Shown piece by piece: positions 1 to 5,747 of a stretch of 11,733 nucleotides of DNA. The notes beneath the pieces are model-generated. The model ran no database searches, had not been told where the DNA came from, and saw nothing but the letters and a program-made list of their open reading frames with translations. The stretch lies in the NCBI GenBank assembly GCA_003105225.1, contig PQAK01000002.1, positions 5,563 to 17,295 of the forward strand. Direction: 5' to 3'. How positions within the stretch are numbered: position 1 is the first letter of the stretch; every line of letters starts with the position of its first letter. Source of the DNA: Deltaproteobacteria bacterium (GTDB taxonomy: Bacteria > Desulfobacterota > Deferrimicrobia > Deferrimicrobiales > Deferrimicrobiaceae). Position numbers and translations under genes: made by a program.

Positions 1-894
1 AACGAGATCGGTCCGTTCCTGTCCGTTGAGCAGGCCGCCTTGACGCAACTCCTGCCGAACGAAAAACGCACGCAGACGTTCGCATGGTACAACCTCGTCG
101 GATCCTTCGCGACCGCGACGGGCGCGCTGTCGGGCGGCTGGCTGGCTCATTTCCTGGTGGACCGAGGGATGCCCGCAGTGGACGCGTATCGCGCCGTTTT
201 GATGGGATACGCGCTGGGCGGACTTATCCTCGGCATCCTTTTCTTCACGCTCTCGCGAGATGTCGAAGTGGCCGCGACCCATGGCCCTGATTCCATCAGG
301 CGCGTGCTCGGCCTCCATCGATCGCGCCGCGTGGTCATCAAACTCAGCGCGCTCTTCGCCTTGGACGCCTTCGCGGGCGGTCTGATTGTGCAGGCCATGA
401 TCGTTTACTGGTTCCATATCAAATTCGGGATCGATGCGGGCATCATCGGCTCGATCTTCTTCGGAGCGAATCTATTGGCGGGCATCTCGGCCTTGCTGGC
501 GGTGAAGCTGGCAAACAGGATCGGCTTGATCAACACGATGGTCTTCACGCACATCCCGTCGAATCTACTGCTGATCCTTGTGCCGCTGATGCCGACGCTC
601 CCGTTGGCGATTGCCATGTTGCTTTCCCGTTTCAGCATCTCGCAAATGGACGTGCCGACGCGCCAATCCTATACGATGGCAGTTGTATCGCCCGACGAAC
701 GTTCCGCCGCTTCGGGCGTTACAAGCATCGCGCGTTCCGTGGGCGCGGCGATTTCGCCTTCGTTGACAGGCATCTTCCTGGCCGTTCCCGGTTTGCTTGG
801 CGTGCCCTTCTTCCTGGCGGGCGGATTGAAAATCGCCTATGACATCATGCTCTACCGTGGTTTTCGCACGATAAAACCACCCGAGGAGAAATGA
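1..894 (+). CDS. MFS transporter, C-terminal part (5' truncated by window)
   Basis: The reading frame is open from the first base, so the N-terminus lies outside the window; 297 residues are visible. The visible part starts near the end of a cytoplasmic loop (LPNEKRTQTFAWYNLVGS, residues about 17-34), typical of the loop before TM5 in major facilitator proteins. About eight hydrophobic segments follow, including GGLILGILFFTL, LLLILVPLMPTLPLAIAMLL and LLGVPFFLAGGLKIAYDIML, fitting TM5-TM12. A conserved-looking stretch, SISQMDVPTRQSYTMAVV, precedes the last helices. The protein ends with a short charged tail (PPEEK). It should be an inner-membrane secondary transporter or drug/metabolite exporter; I cannot assign a substrate. 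A TTG at 40 is in frame, but the homologous-looking sequence continues upstream of it, so it is not the start. Confidence 0.88.
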   Translation, partial: NEIGPFLSVEQAALTQLLPNEKRTQTFAWYNLVGSFATATGALSGGWLAHFLVDRGMPAVDAYRAVLMGYALGGLILGILFFTLSRDVEVAATHGPDSIRRVLGLHRSRRVVIKLSALFALDAFAGGLIVQAMIVYWFHIKFGIDAGIIGSIFFGANLLAGISALLAVKLANRIGLINTMVFTHIPSNLLLILVPLMPTLPLAIAMLLSRFSISQMDVPTRQSYTMAVVSPDERSAASGVTSIARSVGAAISPSLTGIFLAVPGLLGVPFFLAGGLKIAYDIMLYRGFRTIKPPEEK

Positions 895-1004
895 GGCACA
901 TTGCAGCCAGCCGTGCCAAGCATGACGTGACGATTTACTTGCTACAGCGACTACTCCAACGCTCCCTGTGGGGTCGTATACAGGTAAGAAACGATGGCTG
1001 GAAA

Positions 1005-1087
1005 CCGCACGGACTGCAAACCGCGCGCAAACAATCGCTCGGTGAATAGGTGGTTGAGAAATCCGTGCGGGGGATTCGTTTCCCCCC
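1005..1087. other. Structured intergenic region with nested inverted repeats
   Basis: A perfect 9-bp inverted repeat (CCGCACGGA at 1005-1013, TCCGTGCGG at 1062-1070) encloses 48 bases. It is followed at once by a G5A/TC5 hairpin (1069-1074 with 1081-1086, loop TTCGTT). The region lies between the MFS gene and the 3' end of the minus-strand gene at 1098. The second hairpin could end transcription from either side, but neither strand has a convincing T-run. The longer pairing could also mark a small structured RNA. I see no tRNA or recognised riboswitch here. Confidence 0.3.
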
Positions 1088-1097
1088 GGCGAGGCGG

Positions 1098-1352
1098 TCA
1101 GCCGGTACCTTCCGGGATCAATCCCTTGCAGCCATCACGATACCCACGAGCGTAAGCATGAACATCGTGGCTGCCGTTTCTACGGGCGATCGCATTGATT
1201 GAATAATGATCGGGGGGTTCCGACTGGGGGTTTTGGAAATGAAATTTGAGCCCGCTTTGATATCCTTTCCCGTATTCCACTTTCCTCGGTATGCAACTCG
1301 CAATCATACGATCTGCCAGAAAGAGGAGCTTCTCGAATTCCGCGTAGGTCAT
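1098..1352 (-). CDS. Hypothetical protein, 84 aa
   Basis: The start was chosen at 1352 (MTYAEFEKLL) because an excellent Shine-Dalgarno site (AGGAGG) lies 5 bases upstream on the minus strand. An in-frame ATG 30 bases further upstream has no such site. The product is 84 residues, soluble, with no signal peptide or membrane segment. The N-terminal half is helical and hydrophobic (EFEKLLFLADRMIAS). The C-terminal part is basic and rich in Tyr, Gly and Arg (HAYARGYRDGCKGL, residues about 65-78). It runs opposite to all other genes in the window and stands alone. I do not recognise the family with certainty. Coding is supported by the ribosome site and the protein-like composition. Confidence 0.68.
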   Translation of the reverse strand: MTYAEFEKLLFLADRMIASCIPRKVEYGKGYQSGLKFHFQNPQSEPPDHYSINAIARRNGSHDVHAYARGYRDGCKGLIPEGTG

Positions 1353-1471
1353 TTTTCCTCCTACGCTACAGCGATTATCCAACTTCTATAACGCTTATCG
1401 GCAAAACCGGCTTCAATCTTTAACTGGTGCCCGGGGGTGTTGCGAGAGTGTGTCGGCGGGGCAGGTCCGGC

Positions 1472-1497
1472 AAGGACAAGGATCGGGCCCTGTCCTT
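1472..1497 (+). other. Hairpin in the region between divergent genes
   Basis: AAGGACA (1472-1478) pairs with TGTCCTT (1491-1497). After one mismatch, two more G-C pairs close a six-base loop. The hairpin lies in the region shared by the minus-strand gene starting at 1352 and the plus-strand gene starting at 1614. It is followed by AAGGCTTTTAG, a weak T-run. It could be an attenuator in the 5' leader of the gene at 1614, or chance. Confidence 0.3.
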
Positions 1498-1613
1498 AAG
1501 GCTTTTAGAATTAAACTTCATCCCCCTTTATGCCGATAAATCGTATGGATATCGATCGACGTCATCATTGGAAAGGAAAAATGGAAATAGGGTAAAAACA
1601 AGAAGGAATGGCC

Positions 1614-2000
1614 ATGTCGAGGAAACTGACCATCACAATCGAGGTGGATAGCGATCGGGAGGAAATCATTCTTCGGGACGATACCGGCAACAGCCGCCCC
1701 CTGAAAAGCATTCTTGTGACGGGGGGAGGATTCGAGGAAGGCTCCTTTTACCTTTTCGGCTGGGGTTCCTGCGCCGATCTCGGATGGGTCCTGGCTAACG
1801 GCTATCGGTATTCCAGTCAATCCCCTCGCACGGAGGATAGGTTCTACCGGCGGGTATTTGCCCACATGACACGGTGGATCGCCCAATTTCACGGCTGGGC
1901 ACTCGAACAATCAATCGATCCGCAAGTGCTCCTCGAGAGGTGGGAGGCGGAGGACGCGGCAAAAGCGGCAGCAGAAGCTGAACGGAAAAGCACAAATTAA
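1614..2000 (+). CDS. Hypothetical protein, 128 aa
   Basis: Two in-frame ATGs lie close together (1608 and 1614). The second is preferred because the ribosome site AAGGA is then 7 bases away instead of 1. The product (MSRKLTITIEVDSD...) is soluble. It has a beta-rich N-terminal half (LTITIEVDSDREEIILRDD), a Gly/aromatic stretch (residues about 36-65, with FYLFGWGSCADLGWVL), and an Ala/Glu/Lys-rich helical tail (WEAEDAAKAAAEAERK). There is no signal peptide or membrane segment. It is followed by a 254-base gap and seems monocistronic. I do not recognise a named domain. It reads as a real protein, but the function is unknown. Confidence 0.68.
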   Translation: MSRKLTITIEVDSDREEIILRDDTGNSRPLKSILVTGGGFEEGSFYLFGWGSCADLGWVLANGYRYSSQSPRTEDRFYRRVFAHMTRWIAQFHGWALEQSIDPQVLLERWEAEDAAKAAAEAERKSTN

Positions 2001-2237
2001 GGTCCGCTTTCGAATAAGAAACTGACCCGTCAGCCCCCCCGCAATCAAGCGCATTTTCTGTAGTTAAATCGGGCGTGTTGCATGGAAAGTGCGGACGTGG
2101 GAAACCCGTCGGGGTTCGAGTTACCCCCTCGGCAGGTCGTTTACGGGGGTGTACGGGGAGTCGGGAAAAAATCACCGACCGTGAATTCCGGGACGAAGGG
2201 ACCTATACAATGAACTATGGTTCCCAACCCAAGCGAT

Positions 2238-2253
2238 ATGCATGGAGGTGCAT
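2238..2253 (+). promoter_or_regulatory. Small hairpin holding the ribosome binding site of the DUF1059 gene
   Basis: ATGCA (2238-2242) and TGCAT (2249-2253) are perfect complements around the loop TGGAGG, which contains the Shine-Dalgarno sequence for the ATG at 2255. The stem has only five pairs, so it may just expose or weakly mask the site. The geometry is what a translational control element or RNA thermometer would need; that is inference. Confidence 0.35.
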
Positions 2254-2254
2254 C

Positions 2255-2440
2255 ATGAGCAAGGTGATCCGTTGCAGCGACGCAGGGGTGGATTGCAGTT
2301 TCGTGGTTCGCGGCGAAACGGAGGAGGAGCTTTTCCGGAATGCCCTCGAGCACGGGAAAGAAGCCCACGGCATGACGGAACTTTCCCCGGAACTCAAGGA
2401 GAAAATGCGGACGCTCATCCGCGAAGAGAAAGCGGCGTAA
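2255..2440 (+). CDS. DUF1059 family small protein, copy 1 (61 aa)
   Basis: The start ATG at 2255 has a strong Shine-Dalgarno site (GGAGG, 2244-2248). The frame is open further upstream, but that part has atypical composition and no ribosome site. The product (MSKVIRCSDAGVDCSFVVRG...) has the form of DUF1059: a short beta strand with a Cys, then GxDC, then F-V-x-x-G-E-T-E-E-E-L, then a helix with two His. Visible candidate metal ligands are C7, C14, H33 and H38. A charged helical tail follows (SPELKEKMRTLIREEKAA). The family is small, cytoplasmic and of unknown function. A second member of the same length lies at 5478. Strong hairpins follow the stop codon, so it is probably transcribed alone. 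Confidence 0.85.
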   Translation: MSKVIRCSDAGVDCSFVVRGETEEELFRNALEHGKEAHGMTELSPELKEKMRTLIREEKAA

Positions 2441-2442
2441 GA

Positions 2443-2477
2443 GAGGGAAGCGAAGGAAGCAACCGATCCCTTCCCTC
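2443..2477 (+). terminator. Hairpin just after the DUF1059 gene (copy 1)
   Basis: GAGGGAAG (2443-2450) pairs perfectly with CTTCCCTC (2470-2477) across a 19-base loop, three bases after the stop codon. No T-run follows, so it may stabilise the 3' end or act together with the next hairpin rather than be a classic intrinsic terminator. Confidence 0.4.
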
Positions 2478-2493
2478 GTATCATCCTGCCGAA

Positions 2494-2521
2494 GGGGGTC
2501 CGGACGCCGGTCCGGGCCCCC
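2494..2521 (+). terminator. Very stable GC-rich hairpin
   Basis: A 12-pair stem (2494-2505 with 2510-2521) has one T-G wobble and a four-base loop GCCG. It follows the DUF1059 gene and its first hairpin. The stem is terminator-grade, but the next bases are GATAAAATG rather than a T-run. It is either a non-canonical terminator or a protective 3' structure. Confidence 0.5.
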
Positions 2522-2702
2522 GATAAAATGCACCTCCGGGTTCCCTATTTCTGTACCACTCATCTCGGTGGCGGCCTCCTTCATCGCGGTAGCCCCAGCG
2601 CAACCGCAGCCCGGCAGCGGTACTGGACTACGGTAGAATGACTTATTGCAGGAGGGCGATGGGCGAAAACCTCAATGCCATTATGGAGAGCTGGGGAGCG
2701 CA

Positions 2703-3017
2703 ATGGAACAGATGGAACTGTTCGTTTCCTGGATACGTGAGGCAGTAAGCGGCCTGTCCCAAAACGCCTTCGATCCGAAACCGTGGGGTGTGCTCTTTGC
2801 GATATTGATCCTGGTGTCGATCTGGTCGATTGTCCGAGCCCTCGGCCGCCTCACTCGGCAACTCTCGTCCGCTGTGACGGAGTTGTCGGAAATCCGGTCG
2901 ATCCTCAAGAAAGTGGAGCGGAGTGTGGAACCCGTGAAAGCGAGGCCCCCAACGAACGATCAGGGGGAGGCGGACATCTTGAACCTTCCGTTGCGGGAAA
3001 GAGACGACAGGCGTTGA
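2703..3017 (+). CDS. Small single-pass membrane protein with coiled-coil-like segment (104 aa)
   Basis: The start at 2703 (MEQMELFVSW) has GGGAG 5 bases upstream. The frame extends back to a TTG at 2646 without a better site. Residues 28-45 (WGVLFAILILVSIWSIVR) form one clear transmembrane helix. Residues about 49-75 are a heptad-like amphipathic helix (LSSAVTELSEIRSILKKVER), and the tail is polar and charged. The topology suggests an inner-membrane anchor with a cytoplasmic coiled coil. The DUF1003 membrane protein starts 76 bases downstream on the same strand, so the two may form an operon and act together. The family is not recognised. A separate short frame with a stronger ribosome site overlaps the start (2659-2748). 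Confidence 0.72.
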   Translation: MEQMELFVSWIREAVSGLSQNAFDPKPWGVLFAILILVSIWSIVRALGRLTRQLSSAVTELSEIRSILKKVERSVEPVKARPPTNDQGEADILNLPLRERDDRR

Positions 3018-3093
3018 CTGGGCTGCCATATGTCGATAACGATCTTGACCTTCAAACGGACCCTGTAACGCTTCAACTTGAGGAGGGAAGAAT

Positions 3094-3831
3094 ATGAGCA
3101 GATCTCCGGTTCCAAGTCACGAGGAAATCGACAATCGGCCGATCCAATGCCAGGTCTGCGGCAAGGAGAAAAAATTCGCCGAGTCCATGCCGGCGGAAAT
3201 GGTGCGGGATTCCATCGTCCGGATCATCCTGAGGGACGTCCCGGGATGGAAGCCCGACGGGTACATCTGCAGGGATGATCTTGATCGATACCGGGCAAGG
3301 CTTGTCAGCGAAGTGCTCGAAAGCGGTGTCGCGGAAGCGGGCTCCATCGAGGCAATGGTGGCAAAAAGCATCGCCGAGCAGGAGATGGTGTCCAGGAATG
3401 TCAATGAGGAGTTTAATTTGCAGGTTTCCTTCGGCCAACGCCTTGCGGACCGGATAGCCTCTTTCGGTGGAAGCTGGCCTTTCATCATCCTCTTCGTCGT
3501 TGTCCTGATCGCGTGGATTGCATTCAATACCATGGTTATTATGAAGAAGCCTTTTGATCCGTATCCCTATATCCTTCTGAACCTCGTCCTCTCCTGCATC
3601 GCGGCGCTCCAGGCGCCGGTCATCATGATGAGCCAGAACCGGCAGGAGGAGAAAGACAGGGTGAGGGCGGAGCACGACTACAGGGTCAACCTGAAGGCCG
3701 AGTTCGAAATCCGCAGCCTCCACGAGAAGATCGACCACATGCTCGTGCACCAGTGGCAACGGCTCATGGAGATCCAGCAGGTGCAGACCGATCTTCTATC
3801 GGAATTGCACTCGCCGAAAAACGGGCCTTGA
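3094..3831 (+). CDS. DUF1003 family membrane protein (245 aa)
   Basis: The start ATG at 3094 has AGGAGG about 8 bases upstream. The product has the DUF1003 signature: a first TM helix at about 128-148 (PFIILFVVVLIAWIAFN), the loop KKPFDPYPYILLNLVLS, a second TM helix at about 157-180 (CIAALQAPVIMMSQNRQ), then a long charged helix (residues about 183-235). The N-terminal domain has a CxxC pair (C19, C22) and a Cys at 59 in YICRDDL. This resembles a small metal-binding knuckle often found before the TM pair in this family. DUF1003 proteins are inner-membrane proteins of unknown function. The gene follows a small membrane protein at 2703 and is followed by a GC-rich hairpin at 3854. Confidence 0.9.
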   Translation: MSRSPVPSHEEIDNRPIQCQVCGKEKKFAESMPAEMVRDSIVRIILRDVPGWKPDGYICRDDLDRYRARLVSEVLESGVAEAGSIEAMVAKSIAEQEMVSRNVNEEFNLQVSFGQRLADRIASFGGSWPFIILFVVVLIAWIAFNTMVIMKKPFDPYPYILLNLVLSCIAALQAPVIMMSQNRQEEKDRVRAEHDYRVNLKAEFEIRSLHEKIDHMLVHQWQRLMEIQQVQTDLLSELHSPKNGP

Positions 3832-3853
3832 GCCGGGACGCCCTCCCCAACCC

Positions 3854-3895
3854 GCGGCCGGTCGTATGCCCGGACCGGATCGGGGGCCGGACCGC
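3854..3895 (+). terminator. GC-rich hairpin downstream of the DUF1003 gene
   Basis: GCGG-CCGGTC (3854-3863) pairs with GGCCGG-A-CCGC (3885-3895) with one bulged A and one wobble; the inner part repeats CCGGACCG. It sits 23 bases after the DUF1003 stop and no T-run follows. Part of it (GACCGGATCGGGG, 3873-3885) occurs inverted at 9918-9930, so it may be a dispersed repeat unit as well as a 3'-end structure. Confidence 0.4.
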
Positions 3896-3920
3896 AAACC
3901 GAGGAAGGCTCAGTACACAA

Positions 3921-3980
3921 ATGTCCTGATAGGAACAATGATGTCCGCTTAGAGACATAACTGTCCCCATTACGTTGTCC
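3921..3980 (+). repeat. Phased TGTCC repeats, insertion-sequence-end-like
   Basis: TGTCC occurs at 3922, 3942 and 3962, exactly 20 bases apart, with a fourth at 3976. The first units read ATGTCCTGATAGGAACAATG and ATGTCCGCTTAGAGACATAA. Short direct repeats two helical turns apart are typical of multi-site transposase-binding ends (for example the IS21/IS481 type). No transposase lies nearby, so this would be a solo or relic end. The assignment rests on pattern only. Confidence 0.45.
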
Positions 3981-4021
3981 CCGATTCCGCCAAGACATTG
4001 TAAAGCAAAGCCTATTCCAGC

Positions 4022-4037
4022 CTGCACATTTCTTGCA
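4022..4037 (+). promoter_or_regulatory. Candidate sigma-54 (-24/-12) promoter for amt
   Basis: The sequence CTGCACATTTCTTGCA fits the sigma-54 consensus TGGCACrNNNNTTGCw at every fixed base except the first two (CT instead of TG). The -12 box (TTGCA) and the spacing are exact, and one G of the -24 GG is kept. A start site near 4048 would give a leader of about 36 bases before the ATG at 4084. Sigma-54/NtrC control of ammonium transporter genes is common knowledge; its use here is inference. Confidence 0.45.
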
Positions 4038-4083
4038 GAGACACGCCAAGCCCCCATTACCTGTCACAGGAGGATCATTTTCC

Positions 4084-5301
4084 ATGAACCATGGCGACAC
4101 GGCGTGGATTCTCGTCTCCGCGGCATTCGTAATGCTCATGACACCGGCGCTTGCATTCTTCTACGGGGGGATGGTCCGAAGGAAAAACGTTCTCGGCACC
4201 GTCATGCAGTCCTTCATCGTCATCGGCGTGATCAGTATCGAGTGGATGTTCGTCGGATACAGCCTCGCCTTCGGTCCGGACCGGGGTGGCGTGATCGGCG
4301 ACCTCTCCTGGTTTGCCTTGAGCGGGGTGGGAAGCGCGCCGTTCAAGGGATATGCGGCGACGATTCCCCACCAGGCGTTCATGATCTACCAGATGATGTT
4401 CGCGGTGATCACGCCGGCGCTCATATCGGGCGCCTTTGCCGAAAGGTTCAAGTTCTCCACATATCTCGTGTTCACCCTCCTCTGGGCACTGCTCGTTTAC
4501 AATCCCGTGGCGCATTGGATGTGGGGGATCGGCGGGTGGCTGAAGGAACTCGGCGCTCTGGACTTCGCGGGGGGAACGGTCGTCCATCTCACCGCGGGGG
4601 TGAGCGCGCTTGCAGCGGCGCTCGTGATCGGAAAACGGAAAGGGTACGGCCACGACAACCTCGCCCCCCATGACCTGCCGATGACCGTCCTCGGCGCAGG
4701 CATCCTCTGGTTCGGATGGTTCGGATTCAACGCTGGAAGCGCCCTTGCGGCGGATGGCCTTTCTTCGAGCGCATTCGTGGCCACCCACATGTCGGCATCC
4801 GCGGGGACCGTGTCGTGGATGCTCACGGAGTGGATCCACCGCGGGAAACCTACCGTGCTCGGGGCCGCCTCCGGGTGCATCGCCGGACTCGGCACGATCA
4901 CCCCGGCTTCCGGTTATGTGACTCCCCCGGCTGCGCTCGCGATCGGTCTGGTCGCCGGGATCGTGTGCTATGGTGCGGTGATGCTGAAGGTCCGGTTCGG
5001 CTACGACGACTCCCTCGACGTCGTGGGCGTTCATGGGGTCGGGGGAATCCTGGGCATGCTCGCAACGGGTCTCTTCGCGACGATTGCCGTCAACCCCGGC
5101 GGATCGAACGGACTTTTCTACGGGAATCCGGGACAACTCGCCATCCAGGCGCTCGCGGTCGGTGTCATTCTCGTCTATTCGTTCGTAATGACGTACGGGA
5201 TCTTCAAATTCCTCGATATGGCAATGGGGCTCCGGCTCAAGGAAGAGCAGGAAGTCATGGGGCTCGACCTCTCCGAACACGGCGAGGCGGGCTACAACTG
5301 A
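4084..5301 (+). CDS. amt: Ammonium transporter (Amt/MEP/Rh family)
   Basis: This gene encodes a 405-residue ammonium channel of the inner membrane. The start ATG at 4084 has AGGAGG 10 bases upstream. The frame runs a little further back, but without a ribosome site. Family features are complete: the N-terminal MTPALAFFYGGMVRRKN helix, the ammonium-binding D160 in LDFAGGTVVHLTAG, the pore twin histidines H168 and H317 (GVHGVGGILG), and WFGFNAGS with F215. It has 11 hydrophobic segments and a short cytoplasmic tail ending LSEHGEAGYN. It lacks an N-terminal signal peptide like that of E. coli AmtB. No P-II gene (glnK) lies next to it in this window, which is unusual. A candidate sigma-54 promoter lies upstream, suggesting induction by nitrogen limitation. 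Confidence 0.97.
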   Translation: MNHGDTAWILVSAAFVMLMTPALAFFYGGMVRRKNVLGTVMQSFIVIGVISIEWMFVGYSLAFGPDRGGVIGDLSWFALSGVGSAPFKGYAATIPHQAFMIYQMMFAVITPALISGAFAERFKFSTYLVFTLLWALLVYNPVAHWMWGIGGWLKELGALDFAGGTVVHLTAGVSALAAALVIGKRKGYGHDNLAPHDLPMTVLGAGILWFGWFGFNAGSALAADGLSSSAFVATHMSASAGTVSWMLTEWIHRGKPTVLGAASGCIAGLGTITPASGYVTPPAALAIGLVAGIVCYGAVMLKVRFGYDDSLDVVGVHGVGGILGMLATGLFATIAVNPGGSNGLFYGNPGQLAIQALAVGVILVYSFVMTYGIFKFLDMAMGLRLKEEQEVMGLDLSEHGEAGYN

Positions 5302-5345
5302 AGGGGGCCCGTCCAATCTTCGGGGATCGCAGGCGGGGAGGGATC

Positions 5346-5414
5346 ATGGGGGCCGATCATGGTGCAAAGACGTACATCTCTGCGATTTTTCCGACAGAGG
5401 AAACTCCTTGGTAG
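5346..5414 (+). CDS. Possible short ORF (22 aa) after amt
   Basis: ATG at 5346 is preceded by GGGAGG with 4-5 bases spacing and opens a 22-codon frame (MGADHGAKTYISAIFPTEETPW) closed by TAG. It lies between amt and the second DUF1059 gene. It has no recognisable motif. The good ribosome site is the only support, so it could be a leader peptide or chance. Confidence 0.25.
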   Translation: MGADHGAKTYISAIFPTEETPW

Positions 5415-5477
5415 GCGGAGCACCAAATACCTTGGGATTTTCATGGAATTACCCTGTCGGGCAAATGGAGGCGCGCG

Positions 5478-5663
5478 ATGCCGTTGTCGATAAGCTGCAA
5501 GGAAATCGGGATGGATTGCGATTTTGTGACGGATGGGGAAACGGGGGAGATCGTCATCGATTCCCTGATGCGCCATGTGCACACGGAACATAGCGAGGAC
5601 TGGTTTGAGATCGAGGAGTATTACCAGGCAGCTTGCGCGATCATTCAAATGAAAGCCGCTTGA
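5478..5663 (+). CDS. DUF1059 family small protein, copy 2 (61 aa)
   Basis: The start ATG at 5478 has GGAGG 6 bases upstream. The product (MPLSISCKEIGMDCDFVTDG...) is again exactly 61 residues. It aligns without gaps to the copy at 2255: shared I5, C7, G11, D13, C14, F16, V17, G20-E21-T22, E24, H33 and H38. It has an extra His at 35, and its tail (FEIEEYYQAACAIIQMKAA) is unlike that of copy 1 and rich in aromatics with one Cys. It is probably cytoplasmic and of unknown function; the Cys2/His2 set could bind a metal. It lies downstream of amt and upstream of an apparently inserted aldo/keto reductase gene. Confidence 0.83.
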   Translation: MPLSISCKEIGMDCDFVTDGETGEIVIDSLMRHVHTEHSEDWFEIEEYYQAACAIIQMKAA

Positions 5664-5667
5664 TTCG

Positions 5668-5678
5668 GGTGACCTGCC
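5668..5678 (+). repeat. 11-bp direct repeat, left copy (flanks aldo/keto reductase gene)
   Basis: GGTGACCTGCC occurs here and again at 6778-6788, on both sides of the aldo/keto reductase gene. The left copy continues into CC; the 13-base string GTGACCTGCCCCC (5669-5681) has a perfect inverted match at 9982-9994. This may be an insertion-sequence end or insertion scar. Confidence 0.4.
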
Positions 5679-5747
5679 CCCTTATTGGGCCAATGGAAAC
5701 CGGATATGATGGTCCTGTGCGGCCCAGACACGCATGTGGAGGCCACC

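Noticed and set aside
1608..1613. First ATG of the 128-aa hypothetical as start
   Set aside because: It sits one base after the ribosome site. The ATG at 1614 has normal spacing.
2022..2033. CTGACCCGTCAG dyad
   Set aside because: The two-base loop cannot form an RNA hairpin and nothing else supports an operator.
2111..2127. GGGGTTCGAGTTACCCC, resembling a tRNA T-arm
   Set aside because: The stem-loop spacing is wrong (nine-base loop), and no acceptor, anticodon arm or CCA end can be placed around it. No tRNA or attachment site is supported.
2141..2584. 147-codon minus-strand frame opposite the first DUF1059 gene
   Set aside because: Covers a gene with clear family motifs and strong hairpins; its own product has no recognisable motif.
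3073..3759. 228-codon minus-strand frame opposite the DUF1003 gene
   Set aside because: Shadow of a well-supported membrane protein; it has no signal and no ribosome site.
4075..5316. 413-codon open frame on the minus strand opposite amt
   Set aside because: It is an antisense shadow of a clear Amt gene in GC-rich DNA. The product is rich in Arg, His, Glu and Asp with no domain, and it has no ribosome site.
5684..5694. ATTGGGCCAAT palindrome
   Set aside because: Short odd-length dyad next to the repeat at 5669; not enough to call a regulatory site.
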